Below, piece after piece: positions 1 through 13,748 of a stretch of DNA of 64,000 nucleotides. Numbering within the stretch: the first letter of the stretch is position 1; every line of letters starts with the position of its first letter. Position numbers and translations under genes: made by a program. The stretch comes from Neocallimastix lanati (nom. inval.). Lineage: Eukaryota; Neocallimastigomycota; Neocallimastigomycetes; Neocallimastigales; Neocallimastigaceae. The stretch spans positions 587,501 to 651,500 of the forward strand of contig JACVTC010000064.1 in the NCBI GenBank assembly GCA_016946835.1, written 5' to 3'. The notes beneath the pieces are model-generated. The model saw nothing but the letters and a program-made list of their open reading frames with translations, ran no database searches and had not been told where the DNA came from.

Positions 1-135
1 AATAAATAAATAAAAATAAATAAATAAATAAAATAAAACATAAAACATAAAACATAATATAAAAATAAAAATAAAAATAAAAATAAAATATAAAAATAAA
101 AATTTATAAATTATATATATATATTAAAAGAATAT
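1..135. repeat. A-rich AAATA/AAAAT low-complexity tract
   Basis: Simple (AAAT)n and (AAAAT)n runs that pass into TA repeats directly downstream of the stop codon of the minus-strand DOCK gene. No coding signal is visible. It probably includes the 3' UTR or polyadenylation region of that gene. Confidence 0.7.
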
Positions 136-140
136 ATATA

Positions 141-3100
141 TTATTTACATTTAATCAAATTTTCATGAAGAGGTCTCATTTCTGGAGTAACAAGACGATC
201 ATGTAATTCAAGAGCATTATGTATAATAACAGCTTGTTGTTCAATAAGTTTTTTCATTTTTGCAACTAAATAATCATATTCTGGATTTTGTTCTTGGAAT
301 TCCGGACAAAGGAAAGCATTTCTATACATTGGAACACCACCATTAACACGAGCATCTACTGAACCGTTTAAAAGCATGGTTAACGGGTTAATATTAATGC
401 CACCTGTATTTAATCTCATGTCTAATGGAATTTCCTGACCATGATTAATATCTCTTTCAGCTTTTTCATAACGTTCTTTAGCCATATTTAATTCACGATT
501 TTTAGCAATAAGGGTAAGTACAGCATTTTCTATTGGACTTAATTCAATAATTTTTAAGTAGATGACTTCACTACGTCTCAATAGACTTGGGAATTTATTT
601 TCAGTAATTAAAATTGTTTTTTCGGTCCAAAGATCCATAAATTCATTTTCACTATTTGTCTTTTTATCCTTTTGCTTCTTAAATGGACGATTGAAACTGA
701 ACGTTCTTACCTCATTAGCTTCATAATACTTTCTAATATACTCTGGATAGTTATCTAAAACAGAATATTCAGCACTTTCAATAATATCATCACTGGTTGG
801 ATCAATGGTAATATTAAGTTCTTCTTCATTCATTAATTTCGTAGTAAGATTACGCGCATTACCATTATAGTCAAGTTCGGTTGGAGCAAGTGATCCTAAA
901 CTGGAACATACATCATCATTAGCAATCCAATGTTCCCATGATGGCTCAGGTTGAATAGCCGTAATTTGTATATATAAAATATCACCGAATTTTATATCAC
1001 GATCTGGTGGTTGATTAGACCTTAATAATTGACTATTAGGATATTTATTAACAATTCTTTCACAGAACGGACCAATCTTTTCCCATTCAATACCACGATA
1101 CACAAATTGTTTATTACGAAGCATAGAATGCCAATTAGCTCCGTAGAAACCAACACGGAAGTAATTAGAAAAGTATCTATCTTCCGTTGCAATATATTCA
1201 TAAAGTTTTGCTTCTCTCTTCAACATTTCACTAATATTTATATAGTTTAATGAAATAGTTTCGTATTGATAGGCTAATTCTTTACATAGTTGAATGGCCT
1301 TTTCCCATGCCTTACTTGTTTCAAAACAATCAATAATTTTGAGGTAGAGCTTTTCTTTTCTTTCGAAGGATGTCTCTTCTGAATCAAATCCATATTCTGG
1401 TAATGGGCTAAGTTTCTTTAACGTATTCCATTCTAATAAATCAGCATGAAGTTTAAGTGTAAAACCAGCTTCAATAAAGTTTTGATTACTCTTATGCATC
1501 TCATATAAACTATAAACATACTTCAGGTAAATGTTCTTACTATCGATAACTTTCATCCACTTCATAAGTTTCAATGTTCCTTGCATACGTTCTGTTTCCC
1601 AAAGGTTAGATGAACTTTCTTTTCCTAATTCGGTTAAATCACGAACATTTAACATTAAACGTAAGAACTCATCCATACTAGATAAGAACTGTAGTCCAGA
1701 ATCTCTCAGTTCAACGGGTGTTTGTGATGATGATAATTTAGCATCTAAAGCATCTATAAAAAATCTACGATAGCTTTCGTCACCCTTACCTTCACCCATA
1801 ACTAATCTATCCATCTTATCAATACATTCTAATTGAATAGAGTTGAAATGATGATTCATACTGTATTCATTTTCAATCATATTAAACAACATTTCTATAG
1901 AAGCAGCTCTCACAGAATTATTAGGAGACATAGAAAGTTCAAAGAGCGGTCCGACCAAATTTGGATTAAAGATGATTTGATAGTTTTCCTCACCCTTAAT
2001 ATTTAAATATTTCCACATTTTCAACAACATTTCTGATGCAATATCACGAATATCACCGTTCAATAAAGCAGAAGCTCTTCTTTTTTGTGGAGGGAATTTT
2101 TCAATTTGAGCATAAGGACTATTTAATAAGGAAATTAAGACATTAAAGTAATTATGCCAGAGATCACTATTAAAATTAGAATTTGAAATTTGTTTTAAAA
2201 TTTCTGAGGAGGTCGCATTTTTAAGATTATTTTGGTGAGCATTTTTCTTTGGTATAAACATATAACGCATTAATCCACTTATAGGACGCATAATTCGCAC
2301 AATAATTCTATGCATTAATATATTTGGAACTACCCATTTGGATGGAATATGTTCAGAAGTAAGCATACTCTCAAAAATGGTAAAAAGTTGTGTTAAAAGA
2401 ACGCTTACTCTTTCAACACCTCCACCATCCATATTACTATTAGCTTTTTTCTCCTTTTCACCATCTTTATATTGTGCAAGGAAGAAGTGTGCCACTTCTT
2501 TATCGGTTAAATGACAGAATAAAACAAGAATGATCATAGTCAATTCACCTAAATCCGTATTACAAACCATAGAAACCACTTGTTGATTGATCGGTACCCT
2601 TCTTCTTTCTCTTCTTTCTCTTCCTCTTTCTCTTTCTTTTGTTCGATTAGTATCTGTTCGTTTATTAATTAATATACTAGAATAAATACTCAAAATTTTT
2701 GGCAAAAGACCATTCATAATAACAATAGGAGATATAAGTTTCTGACTAATAAGCTTACTAGGCGTATCACTATTTCTATTATTACTTATATCATTCGAAG
2801 TTGAGGTGGTCTTAGGATCTGTTGGCTTATCGGTTTCATCATTCCCTGAATCGGGAAAAGAAAAACGATCAATTAATTCCGCAATGACTAGGAAACATAA
2901 TCTTAAATTATCACTACCATAAAGAATTACAAGGTTACTCAAAGTAATATTGGTATCGGCTGAGTTAGCCCCTGAATTAAGTGCATTAATTGAAGAAAGT
3001 AAATTAACATTAGAATTCGATGACAGAGCACTATCATTATGAGTATTGACAGCGTTACTCTTACTACTACTTTTAGAATAACTGACAGGTATTACCCATT

Positions 3101-6100
3101 CTCTATTTAAATATTCTATAATCCAACGAATAATGGCTTTCGTAAGAATTGGACGACTTTCCATACTAGCATAAAGAGGAGAACAGAGTAGATGATAAAT
3201 AAATGTCAACTTATATCCAATAATTTTAGATTTATTATTCTTTGTTGAATCAATAAAATCAATTATAATTTCAGAGAGTTCATATTTCTTATAAACAGTT
3301 AATAAATCAGATATTAATGTTGGCATATACTGAAGAGTAAGAGTTTGACTTCCAATAATGGCATCTGGTTCTGTTAATTCCATCATCTTATTAAAAGATT
3401 CAAATATAATATTGAGACGGTTCTTTAAGTCATTTTTAATTTGAACAAGAACTTCATCCGGTTGATGATCTCTTTCTCGATAATAGAACAACTCATGAGA
3501 CTGTATAATAAATTTGAAAAGATACTGTTGAACCTTAATTGCATTTCTAATTTCCTTCGCTGACGTTGGACTCACAGGATCAGATAATAACTTATGCAAA
3601 GCAGTAATTAAATTTTCCCAAACATTTGGAAATCTGAAATATTTTTCCTTTTTGTCTTCATTCTTATCATCATAATTTTCAATGTAATCATCAACAAATG
3701 GTCTATGATTAGTAAAACGCTTATCCATAACAATACCTAATGTAAATACTAAGCCATTCATTACTAGATCGTTTAGTTTTCCATCAAGATTTAAATCGCA
3801 ACTTAAGATAGAGAAAAGTGCATCAAGAATATCTTTAATAAATTTAATAATTTCCAATTCACCAATAAGTGTATACTCTTTTAAAATATTAGAAAGTTTC
3901 TCAACATCTCCGGCAGAGCTTTCTTTCCAATGAAGAAGATTTAAAAGTGACACGTTTTGAGTAAGCTTAGTAGAGCATAATGCCGTTCTCACACTGAATG
4001 TATCTCTTAATTCAACAATACGACTGGCTTGTTCAGCAATACTATCACTATTATTATGACCAGTGGTGCTAAATATCTGAGTATTACTGTCATTAATTTC
4101 GGCATAAGCATTACTAATATTATTAGCATTTTCACCGAATTTAGCTGCTTGAGCGTTCGCTTGATATAATAAATAAACACTTGGATGTTCCAACTTTTTA
4201 TCATAACGATAGATAGGTAAATTATGTAAGGAATCATTAATGACAGTATTATTTCTTCTTACTAATGGTAAAAAGGAATAACCAAAAATTTTGTCTGTAC
4301 GATCAGTAATTTTTTCTTTAGAAGAACAATAACGGAACAAGAAAAGGATGTGAGCTCTTTCAAATTGATCCGCTGGTATATCAATTCTAATTGTTTCTTG
4401 CCATTTTGGTTGATTACAGTGGTAATATACTACACTTTCATATTCGTCTATATTTTTACCCCCTGAACCTCTATAAATACATTCAGGAATTATAGCTCCA
4501 TTATTCATACGAACACGAATATTCACACAAACATTCCTTCCAGATGCTTTACGTCCCTGTTGGAAATCACCACCAACCAACGTTAAATATAAACCATTTC
4601 TTAAATCACCAGGAAGAATTATATCAGAAAAACCATGACGAGGCGTAATCTTAGTAGATGCAAACAATGCTTCATTTTCTTTAAGAACATCATTAGCTAC
4701 ACCATTGAAAACGTTAAGAGAAATAACTAATGTATATGGTCTTGCTTCATAACCAAAATTGGTTTGGTTAATAATATTTTCATGCATAGTAGAGAATTGA
4801 TTTTCTTGAGTTGGTACATAAACTCTTAAAGTATATTCTGGTTTAATTTCTTGTTTATTTAATAAAATACTACCTAATTCCATAACTGCACATCCATAAG
4901 GTCTTCTAAATGAAATTGTACCATTTCCACTGCTGCTAGTATTTGATGGTGTGACTGGTGAACCCAAATTATTAAGCGAGGCAGTTGAAGAATTGGGATT
5001 ACTATCATTTGTTCTTATTAATTCCCTATCATTCATATTCATACGACCCACTCTAATTATTTTAATAACTAGATAAATATTATCATTCAAATCACGATGA
5101 GATAAATCAACGAATAATGTTCGTAACTGAGCAAAATCCTTACTATCGGTAGGAGTTTGATTCAAAGCATTTAATCTGAAAATAAATGTTTCACTTACAA
5201 ATCTATTTTCAATTTTATTATATAAAGCCACCAAATATTCTGAATATTCACCAGGAGCACAGTAAACGGTACTACTTTTATGAAATTCGAAAAATAGATG
5301 AGAGAATTTTGTAGCTAATTCTTCTAATTGGTTATTTTGAGATAGTAAAGATAAAGGTGTATAACTAACCCGAACTTTACTTCCAGAAACAATACTATTT
5401 GTTGTAGGATTAACAAAACTAGAGTTCGGATTATAGTTATTAGAACTTTGAACTGGGGCTGATGTTGGTCCAGATGATGTAAAATTATTACTATTATTTG
5501 TGGCAACAGTTGCAGAAGCAGGACCAGAATTAATACCATTTGCTGAGTTTTGGCCTAAATTATTTGTATTTATTTCTCCAGGTGATTCAGAAACAGTATT
5601 ACTTCTTGATCTTTCAGAAATTTTTGATTCTTCTTCTTCTTCAGTTTTCAACATATGCATTCTATAAATTTGAAGAATTGAAAGATTCGATGAATCATTT
5701 TCATCTGAAAAATGATTTTTCTTAATATCAACAATCTTTCCTGTTTTTGGATTTCTCAAAATTATATCCAAATTTTGAAGTCTATTTCCTTCTTCCATAC
5801 GTTGAATTAATTCACTTCTTAAATTAGTTAATTCATCATCACTTAAAGTTCTAGCTAAAAGTTGACGTCTTCCCTTTTAATATTAATAATAATGTAATAT
5901 AAAATAATAAAAAAAAATTATAATATAATAAATAGAAATAAAAATATAAATATTAATATTAATAATAAATTCATTTAATTATACTTATTACACATAGATA
6001 TATATAAAAATATATTATTTAATTAATATTAATTATTGATTATTTGATTAATTTAGTATTTCACAATTAAAAAAAAAATTATTTAAATACGATTATTTTT

Positions 6101-7336
6101 ATTATAATATAATGATTATTATTGTTATTATTATTATTATTATTATATATGTTATAATGATTGTTACTGTTATTGTTATTAATATTGTTATTGTTATTGT
6201 TAATTATTACTATTATTATTATTATTGTTATTATTATTATGGTTGTTGTTACTGTTGTTATTATTATTATTATTACATAAAATAAAAATATTTGAATGTT
6301 TATCGTATTTTAATAACTTTTATTTTTAGTTTAAAATAGTTCTATGATTTCAAAAGATAGCAAATTAATTAGATATAAATAAATTATTTTTTTTTTTTAC
6401 CTGAAACAAAATTTGAAATAATTCTCTAATGGTATTGAATAGATCATATTTTTGTTGCTTTAAGTATTTCTTTAAAAGAACACCCCATTCTCTTAAGGTG
6501 CATGCAATTTCATCTACTAAGATTTCATCCCGACCAGCAGTTGTTGTATGAGTTGGTTCAATTGTTGCTGGTAATGGTTGATGTATATGTTCTTTTATCA
6601 TTAAGGCACGCATACGAAGATCTGAACTATTTCCAAGCGTTTTTTTACGTTGCATTAGCCCTGGCCTTATAACATCATCATCTTCTTCATCATCAAAATT
6701 ATTTCTGTAATTTCTAATTTTTATTTCTTCATCTTCAGGTATTTTTGTATCATCTTCTTCTTCCTTAATTGTACCAATATTATTAGTACCCTCTTCTGTG
6801 TCATCTTCTTTAATAGTACTAATATGTTTGACAGAAAGAATACTATTTCTATTATCATCATCCTTTAATGTATCTTCAAAATTATCATTACTATATGAGG
6901 AGTATACATAACTAGCTGGAAATATACCAAGTAATGGCTTGGCTGAAATTGGATTTGCGCAAGGAAAAACGTAGCCACGATACCATGTGGCCTGTTGCTT
7001 ATGTTTTTTTCTTCTTGAGCCATTTAATGAGCTCTCTGCTATATTATATTCTTCTAAAATATAAACAGAATCGCCTATTTCTAATGGTACTTGATATGGT
7101 CCAGCAATGGACGTTTTAAAAATAGGAGCTTGTGGAGCTTCTGGTGGGGCTGGAATACCTTCTACTGGGGGAGGTGCTGGTATACCACCACTTGGAACTG
7201 GTGGTGGGGCTATTGATGGCGCCGTTGATGGCACATCAGCATTCTCTGTTGGTTCTATTATTGTAGCAGGTTGAAAAGGACATATTACTGTCCCTATTGT
7301 GTCTTTTGGAACGGGTTGCCACGTATAATGTACCAT
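141..7336 (-). CDS. DOCK-family (CZH) Rho-GTPase exchange factor, two exons
   Basis: Two exons, 7336-6401 and 5873-141, join in phase 0 across a GT-AG intron (6400-5874) to give 2222 aa. The N-terminus has an SH3-like domain (about residues 80-147, with WYRG and GIFPASYV) next to a Pro-rich stretch (40-75), then an acidic linker. The first exon ends in a helical segment (DEIACTLREWGVLLKKYL) typical of SH3-type DOCK proteins. A C2-like DHR-1 domain lies at about 725-850. The catalytic DHR-2 domain lies at about 1750-2205 and includes YGANWHSMLRNKQFVYRG and LLNGSVDARVNGG, the nucleotide-sensor region. In this family DHR-1 binds phosphoinositides and DHR-2 loads GTP on Rac or Cdc42; SH3-bearing members usually act with ELMO. 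Length and domain order match DOCK-A/B proteins. The exon join adds 25 residues before the first Met of exon 2 with no stop. The exact GTPase target is inference. Confidence 0.92.
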
Positions 7337-8235
7337 TCTATACTTTATATTTTGAGTATTTGACTATATATATATTTTAAATTGTTGATCGAAGATACTA
7401 TCTCTTTTGATTAATTTTTATAATATTAATGATAAATATTGTTTTGATTTTTACTATTTATATTATGAAATATTTAACAAAAAAAAAAAAAAAAAAAAAA
7501 AAATTTTTATTTAAATAATTTTTTTTTCCTGTATAATTTTATTGCATAAATAAGTCTAATATCATTTAATTTATTATATACATTGACCAAATAAAAATAT
7601 TATGTATTATTTTATAATAATAGTATTTCTATTATTTTATATATATGTTTAAATTTCTATATATATAATGTTTAAATATTTTAATAATATTAATATTTGT
7701 TGATTATATTGATTATATATATATATATAGATAGATTTAATTATTTGTTAATTTTTCTTTTTTTTATGTATATATTTTTATTTTTATTTTTTTAAATGAA
7801 GATATTATACAAAAAAAAAAAAAAAGCTATATCAAGTATTTATTATTTTTTGGAATTACAAACAGCATTCAATATAAAAAAAGACTTCCCTTGACTTTTC
7901 AAGTTTGAAATAATTTTATTCAAATTCACCCTATTTCAATTTGATTTTATGTTGTTATTTAAAATATTTATCATTGATTTTAATAATTATGAAATGAAAT
8001 TATATCAATATCGATTGAATATATATAATTATTATGAATTTTCATTATTTTACAGTAAATACAAGTACAACTGCTATAAATTTATAATAATTAAAATATT
8101 TTATTAGTTCAAAAATAAAATATATTTGTAGATAATATACATGATCATATAAAAAGGTATAAAATAAAATGAATATTTAATTTTATATTATTAAATTTAG
8201 TTAATAAATTACTAAATTATTATTAATTAATTAAT

Positions 8236-8288
<53 letters not shown>

Positions 8289-8802
8289 AAAATATATGAA
8301 TAATATTGTTGATTCCCTTATTATATTATTACTATTACTTATTATTATTATAATTATATCAAATAAACATCATAATATTTCAAACCTATTAAAACAATAT
8401 TTTTTTCTTTATTAACATATAATAAAAAAAAATATTTTATTTTACATTTATTTCATTTGATAAGTAACAATATTCAGTTAGTCTTATCTTCTTTCTTATT
8501 TTGTTTTCGTTTTTGCTTTTTTGCTTTTTTACTTTTTTTTTTTTTTTGGATTAAACACTATAATTGTTATTATTTTATTTATTGCTATTATTACTTTTTT
8601 CTTAAAGTCTAATATTCAGTCAGTTTTTCCAAAATATATAAATTTATATTCAAAATTTTAGTTATGCCAATACGTTTAAATATAAAGACGCTGGTTTTGA
8701 TAATATTTGTAGAAAATCTATTAATGTTCTAAACTTTAATATATTGTTATTTGGTAATATTCTATTTTAGAAATTTGTCATTCACTATTATAAGTTTATA
8801 TA

Positions 8803-8852
<50 letters not shown>

Positions 8853-9155
8853 ATATATTTCAATAAAATTTGTTTCTTTGTTTAATTCAATTCTTTTTTT
8901 TTTTTTTTTTTTTTATTTAATTTTAAATTTTTATTCTTATTTATAGTTCATATATGTTCATATATACTTTGATATATTATATATAATGAAACTATAAATA
9001 AAATATTATATATATATTTTTTTTATTAATAAATATAGATAATCGAATATAACCAATTTAATTTATTTAAAACAAAAAATAATTGTATTAAAACTAATCA
9101 ATACCTAAATTATAGAATAAAATTATACTAATTATAATAATAAATGAAAATAAAA

Positions 9156-9198
<43 letters not shown>

Positions 9199-10432
9199 AA
9201 AGAAATAAAAAATTATGAAAAAAAAATATAAAAAAAATTTTTAAAAAAAAAATTAATAAATAAAATATAATATAGTATAGTATAATATAATATAATATAA
9301 TATAATATAAAAAATGAAAATTAAGATACAAAAAAAAAATAAATAAAATAAAATTAAAAAATAATAATAATAATAATAAAACAAATATTAATTATATTTT
9401 ATTATAATAACAAAAGAAGTTTAATATAAAGGAAAATAATTAAAAATGTAAAATGTTTAAATAATTAAAAATATTAAAAAATAATATTAATTGATTAAAT
9501 TTTTTTAATATAAATTTTATTAATTTAAATATGTAAATATTAAATTCATATATATAAAAATTTACTCTAATAAATAATAAAATATATTTAAAATATCAAA
9601 TATTTAATTTAAAAATATAAAATATTTAGGTTTTATAATTATACTTTTTGCTTAGTTATAATAACTTAATAAATAAATAAATATAAAAAAGAAGCCTCTC
9701 TTAATTGAATATATATTTCTCAAGAAACAATACGAGTGTTTGTTCACATTTTGGCATTTTCACCTTCATTAATAAAAGTCATTTTCATTTTTAATTATAC
9801 CTCTTTTAATGAAGGGAGAAATATATTTATCTATTAATTCTTCTCTCCTTTCACTAAATACAGAAATATATTTTAGAGAAATAACCGTTTATTAATATTT
9901 ATAAAAGTAGCAGATGGTAATATTAAAATAAAACACATCAATTATATATTCATTGTCATCTCGAAAAACCAAGTCTCTTAATATAGTAATAACTGACTTT
10001 ACAGATATAATCATTGTTACTATTTTAAATGAAAATTAAAAATGATACAATAAAATTTTGATAAATATTAAAATTATTGAAATAAGTATAATGGAAATTT
10101 ATATTAAATTACAGGAATATAAAAATTAAATAGTAACAAAATTATATATGTAAATTGTTATTAGATATAAGAGAAATGTATTCATACATTCATAGTATTT
10201 ATTATAAGATTTTTTACATATAATAAAATCTCAATTTTGAAATTTGTAATTTAAATATTTTATTTAACATTTTTAAATATTTATCTTACATTTATTTATT
10301 TATTTATTTATTTATTTATTCATTCATTCATTCATTTATTTACTTATTTATTTGTTTACTTGTTTACTTATTTAGTTAATTATTAAGTTAGTTTTTTATT
10401 CAATTATTTATTATTTATTCAATTATTTAATT

Positions 10433-10629
10433 ATTTATTATTTATTATTTATTATTTATTATTTATTATTTATTATTTATTATTTATTATTTATTATTTA
10501 TTATTTATTATTTATTATTTATTATTTATTATTTATTATTTATTATTTATTATTTATTATTTATTATTTATTATTTATTATTTATTATTTATTATTTATT
10601 ATTTATTATTTATTATTTATTATTTATTA
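10433..10629. repeat. (TTTATTA)n heptanucleotide microsatellite
   Basis: About 28 near-perfect tandem copies of a 7-bp unit (TTTATTA), flanked by degenerate ATTT repeats at 10290-10430. Direct reading shows no interruption inside the core. Confidence 0.9.
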
Positions 10630-13094
10630 TTAATACATACTCATATTTATGATAGACATTTATTGAATCGATTGATTAAAATGAAAATTTTTTACTAAAT
10701 AATTATTATGTACCAAAATACCAAAATGAAAATTATGTAGTTTATGGATGATTTTACTTTTAATTTATAATTATATATGGTTTTAATTTTATATTTATTT
10801 AAATTAAAATAAATATATTAAAAATATATATAAATATAAATTATATGTATATTAATAATATATATTAATAATAATAAATTGATGAAAATTAAATTTTTAA
10901 AATTATTTTTTTAAAAAAAAAAAAAAGTTTAACCTTTAAAAAAAAAAAAATATTTTTTCAAACTTGTTAATTTGAAATTTATAATTATAATCGTTTAAAT
11001 TATGTTGTATTAAGAAAAAACAATTTCAAACTTCAAATTAACAACGTTATTTAAACAAATATAATTATAATTACTACTTCATCGATATTTTCAACAATTA
11101 ATAATTTTATAATTTTAAACAAATTTAATAATTAATTTAATACTCATTCATTCATAATAAAAAAAATATTGTTTACAATTTTAACAATAATTTGAAACAA
11201 TATATTATAAAATAAAAGCTTAATGAATTAAAACAAACCTTATATTTATTAATATCATATTAAATATAATAATCATTTGTTTAATAAAATAAATATATTA
11301 TATAAAAATTCCTTCTCAGTTAAACAACAATATATACAATGTGGCACAATTACATGATATAACAATTTAAAATACCTTCTTTTATAATTTACTTATTTTT
11401 ATTAAAGGACAACAAATTAAAAAAAAAAATTCTATCATCGAATGAATTGAATAATTAAAAATTAGTCAATTTCATTAGTTAATTATTAAAACATTCTTAA
11501 TTGTAATGATTATGTATATAAAGCAAGAAAGTAAAAATAAAAAAATAAATAATTAAATAATTAAATAGATAAAAAAATATTTTATCAAAATTGAAAAGGA
11601 AATTTTATAAAGATTTAATATTAACATCATAATAATATTTATATTACATAAAAAATAAAAGCTAAAAAAAAGAAAATTTATAATTTTTTTTGTTATATAA
11701 AATTTTATTTAAGATGAAAATAAAATTATTCTAATAAAAAAAAAATTGGTTCTTTTAAAAATGAAAATAAAAATTAAATCAAATATAAATCTCATATAAC
11801 AAAATATTATATAATGAATATCTTTTAATATAAATGCTTTGAGATAATTAAAAATATAATTTTATTATATATCAATGATAAAAACAACAAAGCTTTTTTT
11901 AAAAAACCAATAAATAGATAGATGCAAAATGAAATTAAAATTAAATATATATATTAATTATATAATATTAAATAGTAATTTAAACAAAAATATTTATAAT
12001 ATAAATATATAAATATTAAAAATTGTTTCCATATAATTTTTTTTTTTTTTTTTTTTTTAATCTTACGATTTAATTATAGAATATTTAATTATAAGTTTTT
12101 ATTATATTTAATAAGTATATTTTATACAATTCTATTATTTCATTCAAGTTAAATTATTAATCTTTACATATATAACATTATTTTTATACAAATAATATAT
12201 AATTATCTAATAATATTTAAAAGTCTTTTTTTTTTTTATGAAAAAATATATATATATATATATATTTTTTTGTTTTATCCGTATTTATTAACTCTGGCAA
12301 TTTTAATAGTCAACCAATAATTTAAAAAAAAAAAAAAAAAAAAAAAATTTAAAACATAGTATACCAATTTTTTTTTTTTTTTTTTTTCTTTTTTTATAAT
12401 TTTTATTTTTAATAAACTTTAAATTAGAATAAAAATTTAATTAAATGAATTATTTAATAATATTAATAAAATTTAAATGAAAAATAATTAGACTCAAATA
12501 ATGAAACTTTAATAATTGATTATTTTTATTAGGAAAAATAAATATATTTATTAGTATACAGCTTATATAATTAAATATATAAATGTTATATATATTATTA
12601 TTATTAAAACCATCTTTTTAGTTTTTATATATTACAAAAATGAATGAAGATAAAGATTTCTTTTTTTTTTTTTTTAATAGTAAAAAATTAATCTTGGTAA
12701 ATTTATTACCAATTTTAAAATATCATACTGTATTATCAGCAAATTAATTAATTTCACTTCTATTGGTACTTTCCTTAGTTCCGATTAATGAAAAATTGCA
12801 CTATATTGAAAATATATATATATATAAACATAATATTATTTAAATTATAACTTTTTCTAAAATTATTAAATATTCTTATCAGCCACAAGTTATTTCGATT
12901 TTTTTTTTTTTTTTTTGGTTATAAAAAATTTATATACTTAAAACTAAACTCAACTAATAATGAGTATATTGAATTAAAATTAGATAGAATATAAAATACA
13001 TACATAAAAATTAACACTTGATGTAAATAGCATATAACAAATCCAATTTAAAATTTTATTATATATTTACTATAATTCTTCTTTTATATACATT

Positions 13095-13133
<39 letters not shown>

Positions 13134-13240
13134 AAAATTGTTTTTTTAACCTATGAAAAAATTAGGAAATTAAATATTTAAAAAAAAAAAAAAAAAAAAA
13201 AGTATTGAAATAAAACCATTTTTATTGATTTTTAATAATA

Positions 13241-13280
<40 letters not shown>

Positions 13281-13374
13281 TTTTTTATCCTAAAACTCTT
13301 TCAGAAATACTTATATATGAAATTATACTTTTTGAAATTAATATTTATATAATTAATAATATTATTATTCATTA

Positions 13375-13572
13375 TTATTTTATTATTATTATTTATTATT
13401 TATTATTTATTATTTATTATTTATTATTTATTATTCATTGTTTATTTACTATTTATTATTTATTTATTTATTAATTATTATTTACTTATTATTTATTACA
13501 TTTTTAATTTTCAATTTTTATTTAATTTTCAATTATTTATTATTTATTATTTATTATTTATTATTTATTATT
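13375..13572. repeat. Interrupted (TTATTTA)n microsatellite
   Basis: Shorter, interrupted version of the 7-bp TTATTTA repeat also seen at 10433-10629. It lies about 180 bp upstream of the THOC7-like start codon, so it may overlap that promoter. Confidence 0.8.
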
Positions 13573-13748
13573 TATATTATTATATTTAATTTTTAAATAA
13601 AAACTTTAATTATATAATATATATACATAAAATCTTTAATATATATAAATCAATTATTTTTGTTAAACATTATATAACAAAATATTTTTAAAATAGTTTT
13701 TAAAACAAAAAAAAAAAAAAGTTTTTTTATATTAAATAATTTCAAAAG

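Larger units (their letters stand above)
7337..13748. other. Gene-free AT-rich spacer (6.4 kb)
   Basis: No convincing open frame on either strand. The stretch is A/T homopolymers (A32 near 8807-8850, A46 near 9147-9196), (TA)n, (ATTT)n and (TTTATTA)n runs. A slightly less AT-biased patch at 9700-9900 contains a palindromic-looking ttctctc/gagagaa neighbourhood but shows no gene. The first few hundred bases next to 7337 should hold the DOCK promoter. Confidence 0.7.

Noticed and set aside
9128-9331. Phe/Tyr-rich minus-strand frame
   Set aside because: Translation of a poly-A run and (TATAA)n; no coding character.
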